Source: Myxococcales bacterium (GTDB lineage: Bacteria > Myxococcota_A > Polyangia > Haliangiales > Haliangiaceae). From it: a stretch of 34,940 bases of DNA. Positions 34,367 to 34,940 of this stretch are shown in pieces. Location of the stretch: positions 1 to 34,940 of the forward strand of contig CANKMW010000095.1 in NCBI GenBank assembly GCA_947483555.1, given 5' to 3'. The notes under the pieces were generated by a model, which was not told where the DNA came from, did no database searches, and was given only the letters and a program-made list of their open reading frames with translations. Each line of letters begins with the position of its first letter. Position 1 is the first letter of the stretch. The position numbers and the translations under genes are program-made.

Positions 34367-34940
34367 CGGTCTTGATCTCCTTGATCGCGCCGCCAAAGGT
34401 CTCGAGGACCAGGCGGGTCATCGGGTGCTCGCGCGCCTCGGCCTCGCGGCGGCGACGCTCATCGTCAGCCTTGGCGCGGGTCTCCTCGACGGCAGACCGC
34501 ACCGGCGTCGCCGCGCTCTCGGCGGCAGAAAGCACGCGGACGCTCACGGTGGTCGGCTTGCCGGACAGCTCGCGCACGATCCCGCGCACGACGTCGACCT
34601 GCTCGGGCGAGCGCGCCATCTCGCCGAGCGTGTAGTCGGGCGAGAAGCCGAGCTCGACGGTGGCGTCGGTGAAGGTCAAGACGCGGGCGTGCTGGTAGTT
34701 GCCGAACACGCTGAGTCGCCGGCGGGCCTCGAGGGTGTCGAGGACAGCGGGCCAGGAGAAGGGGACCGGAGCCGGAGCCGAAACCGGAGCCGAAACCGGA
34801 GCCGAGACCGAAACCGGAGCCGAAACCGAAACCGGAGCCGAAACCGGAGCCGAAACCGAGACCGAAACCGGAGCCGAAACCGGAGCCGAAGCCGGAGCCG
34901 AAACCGGAGCCGAAACCGGAGCCGAAACCGGAGCCGAAAC
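34359..34940 (-). CDS. dnaX: DNA polymerase III subunit gamma/tau, C-terminal part (N-terminus outside window)
   Basis: 193 residues remain in frame to the window edge. First comes a repetitive linker of PVSA-type units encoded by 12-bp repeats. A C-terminal domain follows with FSWPAVLDTLEARRRL, VFGNYQHARVLTFTDATVEL and GFSPDYTLGEMA, then a charged helix and a tail ending IKEIKTDV. This matches the tau-like C-terminal domain of DnaX that contacts the polymerase alpha subunit. The AAA+ clamp-loader domain must lie beyond the window. Identification rests on the domain and on the classical dnaX-ybaB-recR order. Its stop overlaps the ybaB start. Confidence 0.82.
   Translation of the reverse strand, partial: VSAPVSAPVSAPVSAPASAPVSAPVSVSVSAPVSAPVSVSAPVSVSAPVSAPVSAPAPVPFSWPAVLDTLEARRRLSVFGNYQHARVLTFTDATVELGFSPDYTLGEMARSPEQVDVVRGIVRELSGKPTTVSVRVLSAAESAATPVRSAVEETRAKADDERRRREAEAREHPMTRLVLETFGGAIKEIKTDV
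34764..34940. repeat. 12-bp tandem repeats in the dnaX linker
   Basis: About 177 bp of GAAACCGGAGCC-type units with 6-bp variations (GAGACC, GAAACC, GGAGCC) run to the window edge. Because both the 12- and 6-bp units are multiples of three, the minus-strand frame stays open and reads Pro-Val-Ser-Ala repeats. Confidence 0.85.

Overview
The window is a GC-rich bacterial chromosome segment, most likely from a myxobacterium (Myxococcota, perhaps the Nannocystineae/Kofleriaceae side; this placement is an inference). The pointers are a complete mglBA pair whose MglA carries the myxobacterial P-loop and Thr78 signature, a Hanks-type membrane kinase, several lipoproteins with Asp/Ala-rich tethers behind the lipobox, and a Zn-ribbon protein with a Pro/Gly tail. 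No rRNA, tRNA, CRISPR array, insertion sequence or phage gene was seen.

Layout. 0-0.6 kb: 3' part of a Zn-ribbon/Pro-Gly repeat protein (minus). 0.8-4.6 kb: a membrane-bound subtilisin, a Cys-rich lipoprotein, a PTPS/QueD-fold protein lacking the usual catalytic Cys, and a small lipoprotein. 4.6-7.9 kb: a ThrE-like exporter diverging from RNase G, followed by a ~235-bp imperfect palindrome that contains the rng stop codon. 8.2-12.1 kb: a J-domain protein, an LCM-type methyltransferase, a small exported protein, a short MetE-like enzyme and a one-TM protein. 12.3-16.9 kb: a 2-oxoacid dehydrogenase operon, E1alpha-E1beta-E2-second E1alpha; its E3 (lpdA) lies 5.3 kb further on. Between them, on the opposite strand, sit a membrane Ser/Thr kinase with a propeller-like ectodomain and two tandem paralogous lipoproteins. 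23.6-27.7 kb (minus): gcdH, thiD, a TIGR01777 epimerase and a polytopic membrane protein, the last three joined by overlapping stop/start codons. 27.7-30.1 kb: a TPR-containing lytic transglycosylase and a 71-aa protein. 30.2-34.9 kb (minus): dnaX (partial)-ybaB-recR, then mglB-mglA, then a protein with a PqqD-like N-domain, one TM helix and a HlyD-like periplasmic domain.

How the genes work together. The E1/E2/E3 set forms a 2-oxoacid dehydrogenase complex, and the two E1alpha genes may give it two substrate ranges. dnaX-ybaB-recR is the classical replication/recombination cluster. mglBA encodes the polarity GTPase and its GAP. The kinase/lipoprotein block looks like an envelope-sensing unit.

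The most general new observation is a TAnnnT box 6-9 nt upstream of the chosen start codon of many genes that lack a Shine-Dalgarno sequence. This suggests widespread leaderless transcription, whereas operon-internal genes keep recognisable ribosome binding sites.
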